Under the pieces are notes generated by a model. The model ran no database searches. It saw only the letters and a list, made by a program, of their open reading frames with translations, and was not told where the DNA came from. Shown here piece after piece: positions 1 to 9,010 of a stretch of DNA of 64,000 bases. Source of the DNA: Helicobacter sp. 'house sparrow 1' (lineage in GTDB: Bacteria; Campylobacterota; Campylobacteria; Campylobacterales; Helicobacteraceae). The DNA lies in the NCBI RefSeq assembly GCF_900199585.1, contig NZ_FZQY01000005.1:18760-82759 (forward strand). The letters run 5' to 3'. How positions within the stretch are numbered: position 1 is the first letter of the stretch; each line of letters starts with the position of its first letter. The translations under genes and the position numbers were made by a program.

Positions 1-2
1 TT

Positions 3-641
3 GCAAAAACTAAAGCAGATGCAAAAAGATATAAGGTTTTGTTTTTGCTTGATGGGAATGCTCTTTTTTCTCAATATCTTAATTCCTATCTAGATTCACC
101 AAAACAAGATCTCCTAGTAATTGGCGTAGGTTATGAGGATAATTTTGCTTTTAATATTCCTAAGCGCACAAAAGACTATACTCCAATGGTATTGGGAAAA
201 GAGTTTGAAAAAGGAGGGGGTAGTCTTGATTTTTTTAATTTTTTTAAAAGAAAACTTTTGCCTTATATAAGACAACATTACCCCATTAATACATCCTACC
301 AAGGAATTTTTGGACATTCTTTTGGAGGATTATTTGTATTATGGAGTCTTTTGCAAGAGAGTGGTTTATTCTCTCATTATTTTATAGTCTCCCCTTCTTT
401 GTGGTGGGGAGAGGCCTCCTTTCTCCCTGATAATATTTTAATAAAAAAATGTCCAAAAATTTTTTTACTAAAGGGTTCTGAGGAAAGAATCAGGAGTAAA
501 AATCCACAGACGGATATGATAAATTTTGCAGAAAGATTAGAAAAAGAAAGTTTTTGTTTTCCAGAAATAAAAATTTTTATAAATGAAACTCATGGTAGTG
601 TGATTAAAAAAGCACTTGATTTTACAAAGAAAAGTTTCTAA
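3..641 (+). CDS. Siderophore (enterobactin-type) esterase, 5'-truncated by window edge
   Basis: This is an alpha/beta-hydrolase of the esterase D/IroE family, which includes the periplasmic trilactone esterase Cee of Campylobacter. Such enzymes cut ferric enterobactin or its linear forms so that iron can be released. The nucleophile elbow GHSFGG lies near the middle, followed by an SPSLWW stretch typical of IroE/Fes. A glycine-serine-glutamate loop (KGSEE) and a late histidine (NETHGS) are likely triad partners. A TTG at position 39 could be read as a start, but the frame is open to the window edge and the upstream codons continue the first beta strand (KVLFLLDGN), so the real start lies outside the window. 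The TonB receptor follows 98 bp downstream, which supports a role in siderophore iron uptake. The exact substrate is inferred. Confidence 0.75.
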   Translation, partial: AKTKADAKRYKVLFLLDGNALFSQYLNSYLDSPKQDLLVIGVGYEDNFAFNIPKRTKDYTPMVLGKEFEKGGGSLDFFNFFKRKLLPYIRQHYPINTSYQGIFGHSFGGLFVLWSLLQESGLFSHYFIVSPSLWWGEASFLPDNILIKKCPKIFLLKGSEERIRSKNPQTDMINFAERLEKESFCFPEIKIFINETHGSVIKKALDFTKKSF

Positions 642-683
642 AAGTTGTTGAATTTTTCCTGATTTTTATTGCAATTTCACACA

Positions 684-709
684 ATAAGAAATATAATAAC
701 TATTCTTAT
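684..709 (+). promoter_or_regulatory. Candidate Fur operator over the promoter of the TonB receptor
   Basis: Seven-base inverted arms ATAAGAA (684-690) and TTCTTAT (703-709) flank an AT-rich 12-base centre. That centre contains a good -10 hexamer, TATAAT, at 692-697. A repressor on the palindrome would block the promoter. This fits iron control by Fur, whose sites in Helicobacter and Campylobacter are AT-rich dyads, but the match to a Fur consensus is only partial. Confidence 0.4.
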
Positions 710-739
710 GTTTAAAAATAAAGGCAAAGAGGGAATATT

Positions 740-2830
740 ATGATGAAGAAATGGCAAAGAAATATTCTAATGGTTCTATTTATAACAGGAAAAATGGTCT
801 TGGCTCAAGATGAAAAGAAAGATACTGAGGGAAAGGATTATGATTTAGATTCTATTGTTACAAGTGCAACAGGTTTTGAACAGGACAGAAAGGATGCACC
901 TGCAACAATTAGTGTGGTTACTAGTGAGGAAATTTTATCAAGACCTATTAAGGATTTAGGTGATGCTGTGCAGGATGTTCCAGGTGTTTATGTAGAGCAG
1001 ACAAAAACAGGACAAAATCAAATTTATATGAGGGGTCTTGGATCAGAATATACGCTCATTCTCATTGATGGAAGAAGACAAAATGTCAATAGTGCATTTA
1101 ATACCAATGGGTTTAATGGTGCACATTCTAGTTTTATGCCACCTGCATCAATGATTGAGAGAATTGAGGTGATTAGGGGACCTGCTTCTGTGGTTTATGG
1201 AACAGATGCAATGGGTGGAGTAATAAATATTATCACCAAAAAGAATCCTCAAAAATTTACAGGTAGTATTCAGCTTGATGCTACTATCCAAGAGCAGAGA
1301 AAAAATTTTGGGGATAATTATGGTGCAAATATGTATATTGCAACTCCTTTAATCAAAGATAAATTAAGTTTGAGTTTAAGAGGAGGAGGCAAATACAATG
1401 ATGCAAACTACTTTTATGCACCAATTGTCACATCTGCAAATGGCAATCCCTATACAACTCATTCCCCAGGCAAATGGTATTCTTATAATGCTGGAGGTAG
1501 GTTAGATTATATTTTAGATGATTCAAATAATTTTTATTTTGATGGAGAGTATTATCATATTACAAATACCTCTCTTAATACTTCTGGTCGATCTATCAGT
1601 GCCACTAATGACTTTAATAAGTTAAATTTGGCATTTTCGCATGATGGAAAGTATAGTTGGGGAAAAATGCAAAGCTATGTGCAATATGCACTTACAGATA
1701 GAATTCCACAATCTACCACAGGTTTTGGTAATGTTGGTGGGAGTTTGAATTATGGTGCGATGATAAGAAACCAAGATGTTGCTGTGAGTTCAATGTATAA
1801 TCATGATTTTAGCTTTGGAAAAGCAGGGGACTTAGCCCTAACTAGTGGGATTTATTATCTCTATGAGAGTTTGATTAATAAGGGACAAAAGTTTAATAGG
1901 GATATGCATCAATTAGCTGCTTTTGCAGAAGGACAATATTTTATTAATCGCTATGTTTCTACTACTTTAGGTTTGCGATACAATTGGGCAAATTTATATA
2001 CTGCAAGACCCAATCCAAGATTTTATGTAAATGTGAATCCTACTTCTTGGTTTACTATTAAAATGGGTATTGCAAGTGGTATGAAGATCCCAAGTCTATC
2101 GCAAAGTTATAATGGACTTTATAATATTGATACTAGTGGTAATTACTATTATGGAACAAAGGATTTGCAGGCAGAGAAAAGTTGGAATTATGAGGTAAGT
2201 TTGATTTTTGATACAAAACCTGTTTATATTATAGCTACAACCTACTATACAGATTTTACTGACCAAATTCAGACCAATACCGCTACAAGTGGTACAACAC
2301 TACCAGGAGGTTTTACCTGCCAAGGAGTCCAGTGCTACTACTTTGATAATGTAGATAGATCTTTTATGACAGGGTTTGAATTTAGCTTGCAAACAAAAGC
2401 ATTTTATGGGGTAAGTTTTGATACTAGTTATGCTTTTACTTACACAGAACAGCTATCAGGAACCAAAAAAGGGTTGCCTGTTAATAGTATTCCAAAACAT
2501 AAACTAATGGCTAAAATAAAATATACTTATGAAAAATTTAGTACTTATTTAAGATTGCAGGGGAATTTTTTAACTCCTACTCTCCCATCTAATAGAGGTG
2601 GAAATCCAAGAGAGATTCTTGGGGCATATTACAAGGATTATGTGCTATTGGATTGGGCAATGAGCTATAAGTTTTTAAAATTTTTCACAGCAACCTTTAG
2701 TATTAATAATCTTTTAAATACAAACTTTATTGATTTTGCAATTGCTGCAAATGGAAGAAACTATGTGAATAGCTATCAGAGATATTTACCTGGTAGAAAT
2801 TATTGGTTTAGCCTCAAGATGGATTTTTAG
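740..2830 (+). CDS. TonB-dependent outer-membrane receptor, probably ferric siderophore (CfrA/FepA type)
   Basis: The 696-residue product has a signal peptide ending near VLAQ, a probable TonB box (DLDSIVTSA, about residue 35), a plug domain to about residue 170 (IERIEVIRGPASVVYGTDAMGG is the usual plug core, split here), and a 22-strand-type barrel. It ends in an aromatic residue (KMDF), as porin-like barrels do. It would import a ferric siderophore using energy from TonB-ExbBD, which are not in this window. An AGAGGG ribosome site precedes two adjacent ATG codons at 740 and 743. The neighbouring upstream esterase and the operator-like dyad point to enterobactin-type iron uptake; the ligand is inferred from family and context. 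Confidence 0.85.
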   Translation: MMKKWQRNILMVLFITGKMVLAQDEKKDTEGKDYDLDSIVTSATGFEQDRKDAPATISVVTSEEILSRPIKDLGDAVQDVPGVYVEQTKTGQNQIYMRGLGSEYTLILIDGRRQNVNSAFNTNGFNGAHSSFMPPASMIERIEVIRGPASVVYGTDAMGGVINIITKKNPQKFTGSIQLDATIQEQRKNFGDNYGANMYIATPLIKDKLSLSLRGGGKYNDANYFYAPIVTSANGNPYTTHSPGKWYSYNAGGRLDYILDDSNNFYFDGEYYHITNTSLNTSGRSISATNDFNKLNLAFSHDGKYSWGKMQSYVQYALTDRIPQSTTGFGNVGGSLNYGAMIRNQDVAVSSMYNHDFSFGKAGDLALTSGIYYLYESLINKGQKFNRDMHQLAAFAEGQYFINRYVSTTLGLRYNWANLYTARPNPRFYVNVNPTSWFTIKMGIASGMKIPSLSQSYNGLYNIDTSGNYYYGTKDLQAEKSWNYEVSLIFDTKPVYIIATTYYTDFTDQIQTNTATSGTTLPGGFTCQGVQCYYFDNVDRSFMTGFEFSLQTKAFYGVSFDTSYAFTYTEQLSGTKKGLPVNSIPKHKLMAKIKYTYEKFSTYLRLQGNFLTPTLPSNRGGNPREILGAYYKDYVLLDWAMSYKFLKFFTATFSINNLLNTNFIDFAIAANGRNYVNSYQRYLPGRNYWFSLKMDF

Positions 2831-2848
2831 GTTTACAGAAAGATTTTA

Positions 2849-2875
2849 GAAATCCTTGTTTAAAACAAGGATTTC
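2849..2875. terminator. Hairpin between convergent TonB receptor and cysS
   Basis: A near-perfect inverted repeat, GAAATCCTTG and CAAGGATTTC, encloses a 7-base loop and overlaps the cysS stop codon. It sits exactly between two convergent genes and could end transcription in both directions. No clear T-run follows on either strand, so termination is inferred from position. Confidence 0.45.
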
Positions 2876-4266
2876 TCCCATATACAACCATTTGGTGTAT
2901 CCATAATGAGTATTCCTTGATTTTTTAATTCCTCTCTAATAGAATCTGCAAGTTCAAAGTTTTTACTTTCTTTTGCCCTTTGTCTCTCTTGTAGTTTTTG
3001 TTCAATTAGGCTTTTTTGCTCCATTGATACTCCAAGTTGAAAGTATTCTATGCTATCTTTTAGGCCAATACCTAGAATTTTTCCCAAAAAATCTAGATCA
3101 TTTGAGATTCTAGCTTGCAATTCTTTATTTTTTGGGCTCTTATCTAGTTCTTGATTGGCAGTATTTAGCATTTCTTCTAAGATACTAAGAGCTTTTGAAA
3201 TATTAAGATCATCTTGAAGTGCTACAAGGAAGTCTTTTTGAAATTGTGTTTTTTCTGATGTGATACTTGCACCCTGGATTCTTTTTTTGAGGCGGTAGAT
3301 TTTATCTAATCGTTTTTTGCTATGAATTAAATCTTCTTCATTGAAATTTAATATCCCTCTATAATGGGTTGATATAAGATAATTGCGTAAAATTTCCCCA
3401 TCATAAATTTTAAGTGCATCTTTTATAAAAAAACTATTATTAAGGCTTTTGCTCATTTTTTCACCATTGATATTAACAAAGCCATTATGCATCCAATATT
3501 TTGCAAGTTCTTTTTGATGGGCACATCTGGTTTGTGATGCTTCATTTTCATGATGCGGAAAGAGCAGGTCTGCGCCACCTGCGTGGATATCAATACAAAA
3601 ATCCTTATCTTTATAAGCAAGGTGTTTATCAATCATCGCAGAGCATTCTATATGCCAGCCAGGTCTTCCAAACCCTAGAGTGCTTTCATAGCCTATATCA
3701 TTTTCACCCTTGTAGGTTTTCCATAATGCAAAATCTCTTAAATCCTTTTTTTCTTCATTTTCTAAAATTCTGCTTTGATTTAGATCTTCAATTCCCCTTT
3801 GGCTGATAGAACCATAGTGTTTGTCTTTACCTACCTCAAGATAAATATCCCCGTTGCCAGTTTTATAGGCATATCCTTGTTCTAAAAGTCTTTGAATGAG
3901 ATCTGTGATTTCTTGCAAGCTTTCTGTTGCCTTTGGTTGAATATCAGGAGGCAAAACATTAAGAGCTTGCATATCATCAAGATAGGATTGAATATAGGTC
4001 TTTGTTAGGACATTGATATCCATTTTATTTTGCAAGGATTTATTAATAATCTTATCATCAATATCAGTAAAGTTTTTTACTAAAGTAACCTTATAGCCAC
4101 TTGCTTGTAAAACTCTTTTGAGTAAGTCAAATGCAATGGAGCTTCTTGCATGCCCTAAGTGTGCATGATCATAAACTGTTGGACCACAAACATAGATTCT
4201 AACTTCATTATCGCATAATGGAATTAAATCCACTTTTTCTTTTAATCTACTATCATAGATTTTCAT
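2860..4266 (-). CDS. cysS: Cysteinyl-tRNA synthetase
   Basis: This enzyme charges tRNA-Cys with cysteine in the cytoplasm. The HIGH-type motif HLGHAR is at residues 36-41, the zinc ligand C27 lies in YVCGPT, and the KMSKS motif is at about 270-274. FGRPGWHIECS and HAGGADLLFPHHENE are strongly diagnostic. I chose the ATG at 4266, giving 468 residues beginning MKIYDS, because an AAGGA ribosome site sits just upstream and the family starts there. The frame could be read 10 codons further upstream, but without support. cysS, murJ, a DUF342 gene and ruvA are also near each other in H. pylori and C. jejuni. Confidence 0.97.
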   Translation of the reverse strand: MKIYDSRLKEKVDLIPLCDNEVRIYVCGPTVYDHAHLGHARSSIAFDLLKRVLQASGYKVTLVKNFTDIDDKIINKSLQNKMDINVLTKTYIQSYLDDMQALNVLPPDIQPKATESLQEITDLIQRLLEQGYAYKTGNGDIYLEVGKDKHYGSISQRGIEDLNQSRILENEEKKDLRDFALWKTYKGENDIGYESTLGFGRPGWHIECSAMIDKHLAYKDKDFCIDIHAGGADLLFPHHENEASQTRCAHQKELAKYWMHNGFVNINGEKMSKSLNNSFFIKDALKIYDGEILRNYLISTHYRGILNFNEEDLIHSKKRLDKIYRLKKRIQGASITSEKTQFQKDFLVALQDDLNISKALSILEEMLNTANQELDKSPKNKELQARISNDLDFLGKILGIGLKDSIEYFQLGVSMEQKSLIEQKLQERQRAKESKNFELADSIREELKNQGILIMDTPNGCIWEKSLF

Positions 4267-4346
4267 TACATATCCTTGAAATTGGGTAAAAATCAAGCCT
4301 TTATTCTATCTTAAAATAAATAATTGCTATAGGGGTTTGGAGGTGT

Positions 4347-4352
4347 TATAAT
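4347..4352 (+). promoter_or_regulatory. -10 element for the outer-membrane protein gene at 4382
   Basis: A perfect TATAAT lies about 30 bases before the TTG start, inside the divergent gap between cysS and the next gene. Campylobacterota promoters rely mainly on the -10 box; no clear -35 box is visible. Confidence 0.5.
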
Positions 4353-4381
4353 TGTAGAAGTTTTATTTTTAGAGGGAAAGT

Positions 4382-4987
4382 TTGAGACTTTTTGTTCTAG
4401 GCATCTTGCTAATTTCTATTTGTTTTGGAGGCGAAAAAGTATTAATTGGAGGGAATGGTGGTCTTTTGCCTTTAGGAAAGTCTCAAGATAATTGGAATGC
4501 AGGTTTTTTTGTTGGATTTGATTCGCAAAAAATAGAAGAGGAGGATATCGCAATAACATCAAGAATAGGCCTGCTATATACCTATGGTAATTTAGGTTTT
4601 GGAAGTGCTAAAATGCGATATCATAGTGTTGATATAATCCTTGATGCAATTTTTGGAAAAAAGAATAAGGGACAATCAAGAAATTTTTTTGAATACCTAG
4701 GCGGTATTGGAGGAGGCTATAGCTACAATCAGGCTATTGATTTTCGCAACTATCACGCAGGTAATATTTTATTAAGATTGGGATTAGTATTTAACTTAAC
4801 AGATTTTTTAGAACTTAGTAGTATTTTTACTACTAGATTTGTACTCAATTCCTTTGGAGATGGGGATTTAAACCACGCCTCATTTTTTATCAATCGTGTT
4901 GCAATCCAAGTTTATGAAAAAGGATTGTGGATGATTCTTCCAGAATTAAGCCTTAATCTTAATTTTAAGTTTAAATCACCTTTTTAG
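4382..4987 (+). CDS. Predicted outer-membrane beta-barrel protein, unknown function
   Basis: I do not recognise a named family. The 201-residue product begins with a signal-peptide-like stretch (MRLFVLGILLISICFGG) and continues with alternating polar/hydrophobic strands and glycine-aromatic turns (LGGIGGGYSYN). It ends in phenylalanine (FKFKSPF), a pattern typical of small outer-membrane barrels. The start is a TTG with an AGAGGGAAAG ribosome site a few bases upstream, so this unusual start is credible. Its 3' end overlaps the convergent murJ gene by 4 bases. It stands alone as a single-gene unit with its own promoter. Confidence 0.65.
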   Translation: MRLFVLGILLISICFGGEKVLIGGNGGLLPLGKSQDNWNAGFFVGFDSQKIEEEDIAITSRIGLLYTYGNLGFGSAKMRYHSVDIILDAIFGKKNKGQSRNFFEYLGGIGGGYSYNQAIDFRNYHAGNILLRLGLVFNLTDFLELSSIFTTRFVLNSFGDGDLNHASFFINRVAIQVYEKGLWMILPELSLNLNFKFKSPF

Positions 4988-6414
4988 ATTGATAAAAAAG
5001 ATAAAAAGAGTTTTAATACTGCTATTTCTAAAAATAGAGACAAAAACAGAATAAACCAAGCTTTTTTATAAGAAATAATCTCTAAAAAATCTTTAAAACC
5101 AAAGTGCTTAATTGTCAGGATAAAGAGCACAAAACCACCAAGACTTGAGGCAAATGCTAAGCCATAAACAGCAAAAAAATGCATGAATATACAAGAAGCA
5201 ATAAGGGCAAATAAAAGAGATATGGCAGAAATAAGGGCAGCCTTACCTTGTTTTTTGTGTGCATAAAGCCAAAGTGAAAAAATCTTTGCCAATCCAAAAG
5301 GTAATAAGCCCAGTAGATATAAAGCAAAGACATAAGCAGTTGCAAGTGTATCTTCTCGCACAAAATTACCTCGTTCAAAAAGAAGGTAAATAATTTCGTT
5401 TTTAAGCAAGATTCCACCACATACACACAAAGAAAGAGGAATAAATAAAAGCCAAAAAGCCTTTTTTAGAAGTTGCTTTGCTTCCTTTTCTTTTTGATTG
5501 CGAATAGATTTTGCAATTGTGGGAAATAATGCTGTAGATATAGCAATTGCAAAAATTGCAAGAGGAAGCTGAAAGATTCTATTAGCATAATAGAGATAAG
5601 AGATACTACCGGTTGCTAAAAATGATGCAAGAATTGTGTCAAGAAAAGCTGCAATTTGAGCAGTAGAGCTTCCTAGCATTGCTGGAAAGAATTGTTTAAA
5701 AAAATCTTTCATACTACCTTTGTAGGAATTTTTTAAACTAGTTTTTGCTTTTTTTGTAAGGATGAGGTAGAGGTCTTTTAACCCAATAAGAAAAATCTTA
5801 AAAAATTTTGCTTTATAAAGAGGGTAAAAATGGATAATAATTTGTGCAATACCACCACATAAAACACTATAACTAAGTAAAAATACAATCTGTATTCCCT
5901 CAGAATCTCTTGCAAAAAAGAGCCCCAATATCATACAAATATTTAAAAGCACAGTATTGTAGGCACTCACCCAGAAGATATTTTTATATTGCAGGATTGT
6001 GCTTAAAAAAGTTGTAATGAAGACAAGTTCAAGATACCAAAAGTTGATCACAACTATAGGTTTTGCAAGGTTAATTTTCTCATCATCAAAACCATAGGCT
6101 AAGATCTTTGTAACAAATCCAGAAAACCACCATACTAAAAGCGTGAGGATGAAGATAATGCTTACAAAAATTAAAAAAGTGCTTACAATAAAAACTCCTT
6201 TTCTTTTTGTGGAAATAAGACTAGGTAAAAAACTTTGAGTAAAGGCTCCTTCCCCAAATACGCGTCTAAAGAGATTGGGAAATTTAAATGCGGCAAAGAA
6301 AATATCACTAAGCATACCAGCACCTAGAATATTTGCCATATAAAGATCACGAACAAAACCAAAGATGCGTGAAAAAAATATGCCACTACTATTAGTAAAA
6401 AAAGCCTTAAGCAA
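4984..6414 (-). CDS. murJ: Lipid II flippase MurJ (MviN family)
   Basis: This is an inner-membrane protein of about 476 residues with roughly 14 transmembrane helices. It moves lipid-linked peptidoglycan precursor to the periplasmic face. The N-terminal pattern TNSSGIFFSRIFGFVRD, followed by DIFFAAFKFPNLFRRVFGEGAF, is the MviN/MurJ signature, with arginines lining the cavity. I place the start at the TTG at 6414. The AGGAG site on the minus strand is 6 bases before it, whereas the TTG at 6420 touches that site. The gene overlaps the convergent barrel gene by 4 bases and is divergent from the DUF342 gene. Confidence 0.93.
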   Translation of the reverse strand: MLKAFFTNSSGIFFSRIFGFVRDLYMANILGAGMLSDIFFAAFKFPNLFRRVFGEGAFTQSFLPSLISTKRKGVFIVSTFLIFVSIIFILTLLVWWFSGFVTKILAYGFDDEKINLAKPIVVINFWYLELVFITTFLSTILQYKNIFWVSAYNTVLLNICMILGLFFARDSEGIQIVFLLSYSVLCGGIAQIIIHFYPLYKAKFFKIFLIGLKDLYLILTKKAKTSLKNSYKGSMKDFFKQFFPAMLGSSTAQIAAFLDTILASFLATGSISYLYYANRIFQLPLAIFAIAISTALFPTIAKSIRNQKEKEAKQLLKKAFWLLFIPLSLCVCGGILLKNEIIYLLFERGNFVREDTLATAYVFALYLLGLLPFGLAKIFSLWLYAHKKQGKAALISAISLLFALIASCIFMHFFAVYGLAFASSLGGFVLFILTIKHFGFKDFLEIISYKKAWFILFLSLFLEIAVLKLFLSFLSI

Positions 6415-6584
6415 AATCAACTCCTCATTTTTTATAGGTTAATCTTTGAAACTGGAAAATTTTATACTAAAATGCTTTGATTGTTGTTTATCTTGATGGT
6501 GAAAATTTAGGTAGATAAATAGGAATTGAGAATATTAGAAATGGATTTATTAATTAGGAATTTAATTAAGTAGTAGGGGGGTTT

Positions 6585-6629
6585 ATGGATTTATATATTA
6601 AAGAAAATACTTGGTTTGGTAACCTGTAA
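6585..6629 (+). CDS. 14-codon in-frame leader ORF before the FapA-like gene
   Basis: An ATG at 6585 with a strong G-rich ribosome site (AGGGGGG, 6575-6581) starts a 14-residue peptide, MDLYIKENTWFGNL, that ends in TAA at 6627-6629. The very next codon, TTG at 6630, begins the long FapA-like frame in the same phase. This is either a leader peptide that couples translation to the big gene or the separated true N-terminus of that gene, cut off by a nonsense change. The sequence alone does not decide. Confidence 0.45.
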   Translation: MDLYIKENTWFGNL

Positions 6630-8444
6630 TTGATGCAGCACACAAGATTTGTTCCACAAGTTGTTAAGCAATGTAGCGATGTGAGAGGTGAATTAGAAGG
6701 CTTTGCTAAGAATTTTAAGTTGGATATCAAAGCTATTTGGTTTGAGATTTTGAAAATACAGACATTTATAGAGCATCGCGATGGTATGGGTTTTAAATTA
6801 ATGGATCCCAAAGAACTAAAGAAACTTGATGATGAAGATTTTTATAATGAAGATAGTTTTAGACTCAAACAAGTCTATGATATCCGCATTATTCCAAGAG
6901 AAAATAACTGGAATGTAGCTTTAAAAATCTCTCCTTTTGGCGACAAGGTTTCATTGTGTCTATATGATGATTGTGCACTTTTGGATACAGAAAAATTTTA
7001 TGAGAGCTTCATTGGATATATTGAAACCCTTTTGGTTTATGAGGGAATTTTTGTTAGAAGAAGAGATACCTATAAAGATTTGATCATTTATCACATCAAA
7101 AAACATATTGATGAAAAATTAAAATTTCCTTATGAGTTTAAAATACAAGAGAGTGAGCAGTATCGTCCTCAACAAGAAGCTTATTTTGATTTCTTGCCCC
7201 AGATAGAATGGGAAATAGAAAATAAAAAGATTGATAATGCCTTTTATGCTGTAAATAAGGGAGATAAGGTTATTAGATATTTCAAGTCTAAAAAGAGTAG
7301 GAGTGGTAGAAATTTATATGGGAATTTTATCGCAGCAACACAGATTAACTTAGTAGGAGAGAGCATCTCACTAAATTTTAATTCAGAAGAGATTGAGGTT
7401 GTTGATCATGATGAAGAGATTTTATATAAGTCTTTGCTAGATGCATATGTAAGGGTTAAGGATAATGAGATTATCTTTTATACTCAAAAACAATTTGATT
7501 GTGTAGATATTGCAAATACTCCTCCTTTATTAGGGGGGTTAAAAAAAGGCTTAGAGCTTTATATTGCCTCAAGTGATATGACAAAAGATGCAATTAATGA
7601 GGGAGTGATTTTGGAAGCATCTAAGATAGAAATTGTGGGAAATATCGGTCCAAATGTCAGATTGCATGCAACAGACCTTAAAATTGATGGTCAAACACAC
7701 CAAGATGCCGAGATTATTGCTGTAAATGCAGATATTGCAGTACATAAGGGTAATTTAATTGCAAAACAGGCAATAATAAAAAGCTTGGAGGCTGGTTTTG
7801 TACAAGCAGAAGAACTTCAGATTGAGAAATGTCTAGGAGGTAGTATTTTATCTAAGGAGGCAAAGATTGATAATATTATGAGTAATAATAAAATTACAAT
7901 TAGTCATAAGTTATCTATAGGTAATATTGAGGGGAATAGTAATATCATCACTCTTTCTTCACTTGCTTATACTAAGACAAAAGATCTTATTGATAATTTA
8001 GTAAAAAAGAGAGATTTTTTAATTAGTAGTGCCAAAAAAGTTTATGCAAAGTATCATAAAATTTTATGTATGGTAAAGAAGAATAAAGAACTAATTGATA
8101 GAGTGAATGCCTCAAGCCAATCTGTCAAAAAACAGATTATGCAACATAAGAATATAATTGAGGTTTATGAATATCACAATAAGATGACAAAAGAACTTAG
8201 AGGCTTAAAACAAGAGCTACTTGATTACCAATATTTTGTACAAAATACGATTGAGAAACTGACGCATGTTGATGAGGAGATTTTGAATGCACAAATTTAT
8301 TGTGATGCATCTTGGGGGGAAAATACAAAAGTAGTGTATCAGAGAGAATTTCCTAAAAAAGAAATAAAGAGTATTAATGTAATAAGGGATCATAAGGGGG
8401 GGTATAAGATTGATAAAGAAACCAAAGAGATTGTTGAATTTTAG
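6630..8444 (+). CDS. FapA-family (DUF342) protein, flagellar assembly-like
   Basis: The 604-residue cytoplasmic protein has an N-terminal region and then the polymer-like FapA/DUF342 core of short repeated strands (about residues 200-430: EGVILEASKIEIVGNIG, NADIAVHKGNLIAK and so on). A coiled coil at about 450-560 and a short C-terminal domain follow. The family is often called flagellar assembly protein A, but its biochemical role is not settled. The possible starts, TTG at 6630 and ATG at 6633, have no good ribosome site of their own, while a 14-codon ORF in the same frame with a strong site ends directly before them. ruvA follows 8 bases after the stop, so the two are probably co-transcribed, as in relatives. 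Confidence 0.8.
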   Translation: MMQHTRFVPQVVKQCSDVRGELEGFAKNFKLDIKAIWFEILKIQTFIEHRDGMGFKLMDPKELKKLDDEDFYNEDSFRLKQVYDIRIIPRENNWNVALKISPFGDKVSLCLYDDCALLDTEKFYESFIGYIETLLVYEGIFVRRRDTYKDLIIYHIKKHIDEKLKFPYEFKIQESEQYRPQQEAYFDFLPQIEWEIENKKIDNAFYAVNKGDKVIRYFKSKKSRSGRNLYGNFIAATQINLVGESISLNFNSEEIEVVDHDEEILYKSLLDAYVRVKDNEIIFYTQKQFDCVDIANTPPLLGGLKKGLELYIASSDMTKDAINEGVILEASKIEIVGNIGPNVRLHATDLKIDGQTHQDAEIIAVNADIAVHKGNLIAKQAIIKSLEAGFVQAEELQIEKCLGGSILSKEAKIDNIMSNNKITISHKLSIGNIEGNSNIITLSSLAYTKTKDLIDNLVKKRDFLISSAKKVYAKYHKILCMVKKNKELIDRVNASSQSVKKQIMQHKNIIEVYEYHNKMTKELRGLKQELLDYQYFVQNTIEKLTHVDEEILNAQIYCDASWGENTKVVYQREFPKKEIKSINVIRDHKGGYKIDKETKEIVEF

Positions 8445-8452
8445 GAAGAAGC

Positions 8453-9010
8453 ATGCTATTTGCAATAAAGGGTAGAATATTTTCTATAGAACCAACAAGG
8501 CTTTTATTAGAACAATCTGGATTGATTTATGAGATTTTTATATCTTTTACAACTTTCAACCAGCTAAACACTAAACAAGAGGTTCTTGTTTTTGTTACTA
8601 AAATTATCCGTGAGGATTCACACGCATTATATGGTTTTAGTGAGGAAGTAGAAAAGAATATCTTTGATCGGCTGATAAAAATCAATGGAGTTGGACCAAA
8701 AGTTGCACTTGCTATTTTATCAACCTATAACCCACAAGAATTTTTAATGATTATTCAAAATAAAGATATTGCCTCCTTGCAAAAGGTATCAGGAATTGGT
8801 GCAAAGAGTGCGGGAAAGATTATGGTGGATTTGTCGGGTTTTTATATACAAACTCATGAGGAAAAAGCTCCTCAAAAATCAAATATTGAAGCAAAAATGG
8901 CATTAGAAAGCTTGGGGTTTAAACCAAGCGTGGTGGATAAGGTTTTAAAACAAGTTAAGGCAGTAAAAACTCAAGATATTATTAAAGAGGCATTAGGATT
9001 ATTAAGATAG
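8453..9010 (+). CDS. ruvA: Holliday junction branch migration subunit RuvA
   Basis: RuvA binds four-way DNA junctions and loads the RuvB motor during recombination. The 185-residue product has the N-terminal OB fold (LFAIKGRIFSIEP), two helix-hairpin-helix motifs (INGVGPKVALAIL at 77-89 and VSGIGAKSAGKIM at 112-124), and a short C-terminal RuvB-binding domain. The length matches H. pylori RuvA rather than the longer E. coli form. A GGAAGAA ribosome site lies just before the ATG. The last 40 bases are shared, in antisense, with the 3' end of ruvX, another junction-processing gene. Confidence 0.96.
   Translation: MLFAIKGRIFSIEPTRLLLEQSGLIYEIFISFTTFNQLNTKQEVLVFVTKIIREDSHALYGFSEEVEKNIFDRLIKINGVGPKVALAILSTYNPQEFLMIIQNKDIASLQKVSGIGAKSAGKIMVDLSGFYIQTHEEKAPQKSNIEAKMALESLGFKPSVVDKVLKQVKAVKTQDIIKEALGLLR

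Noticed and set aside
8396..8402. G7 run near the 3' end of the FapA-like gene
   Set aside because: It is too short for frequent slippage and encodes conserved-looking glycines, so it is not called a phase-variation tract.
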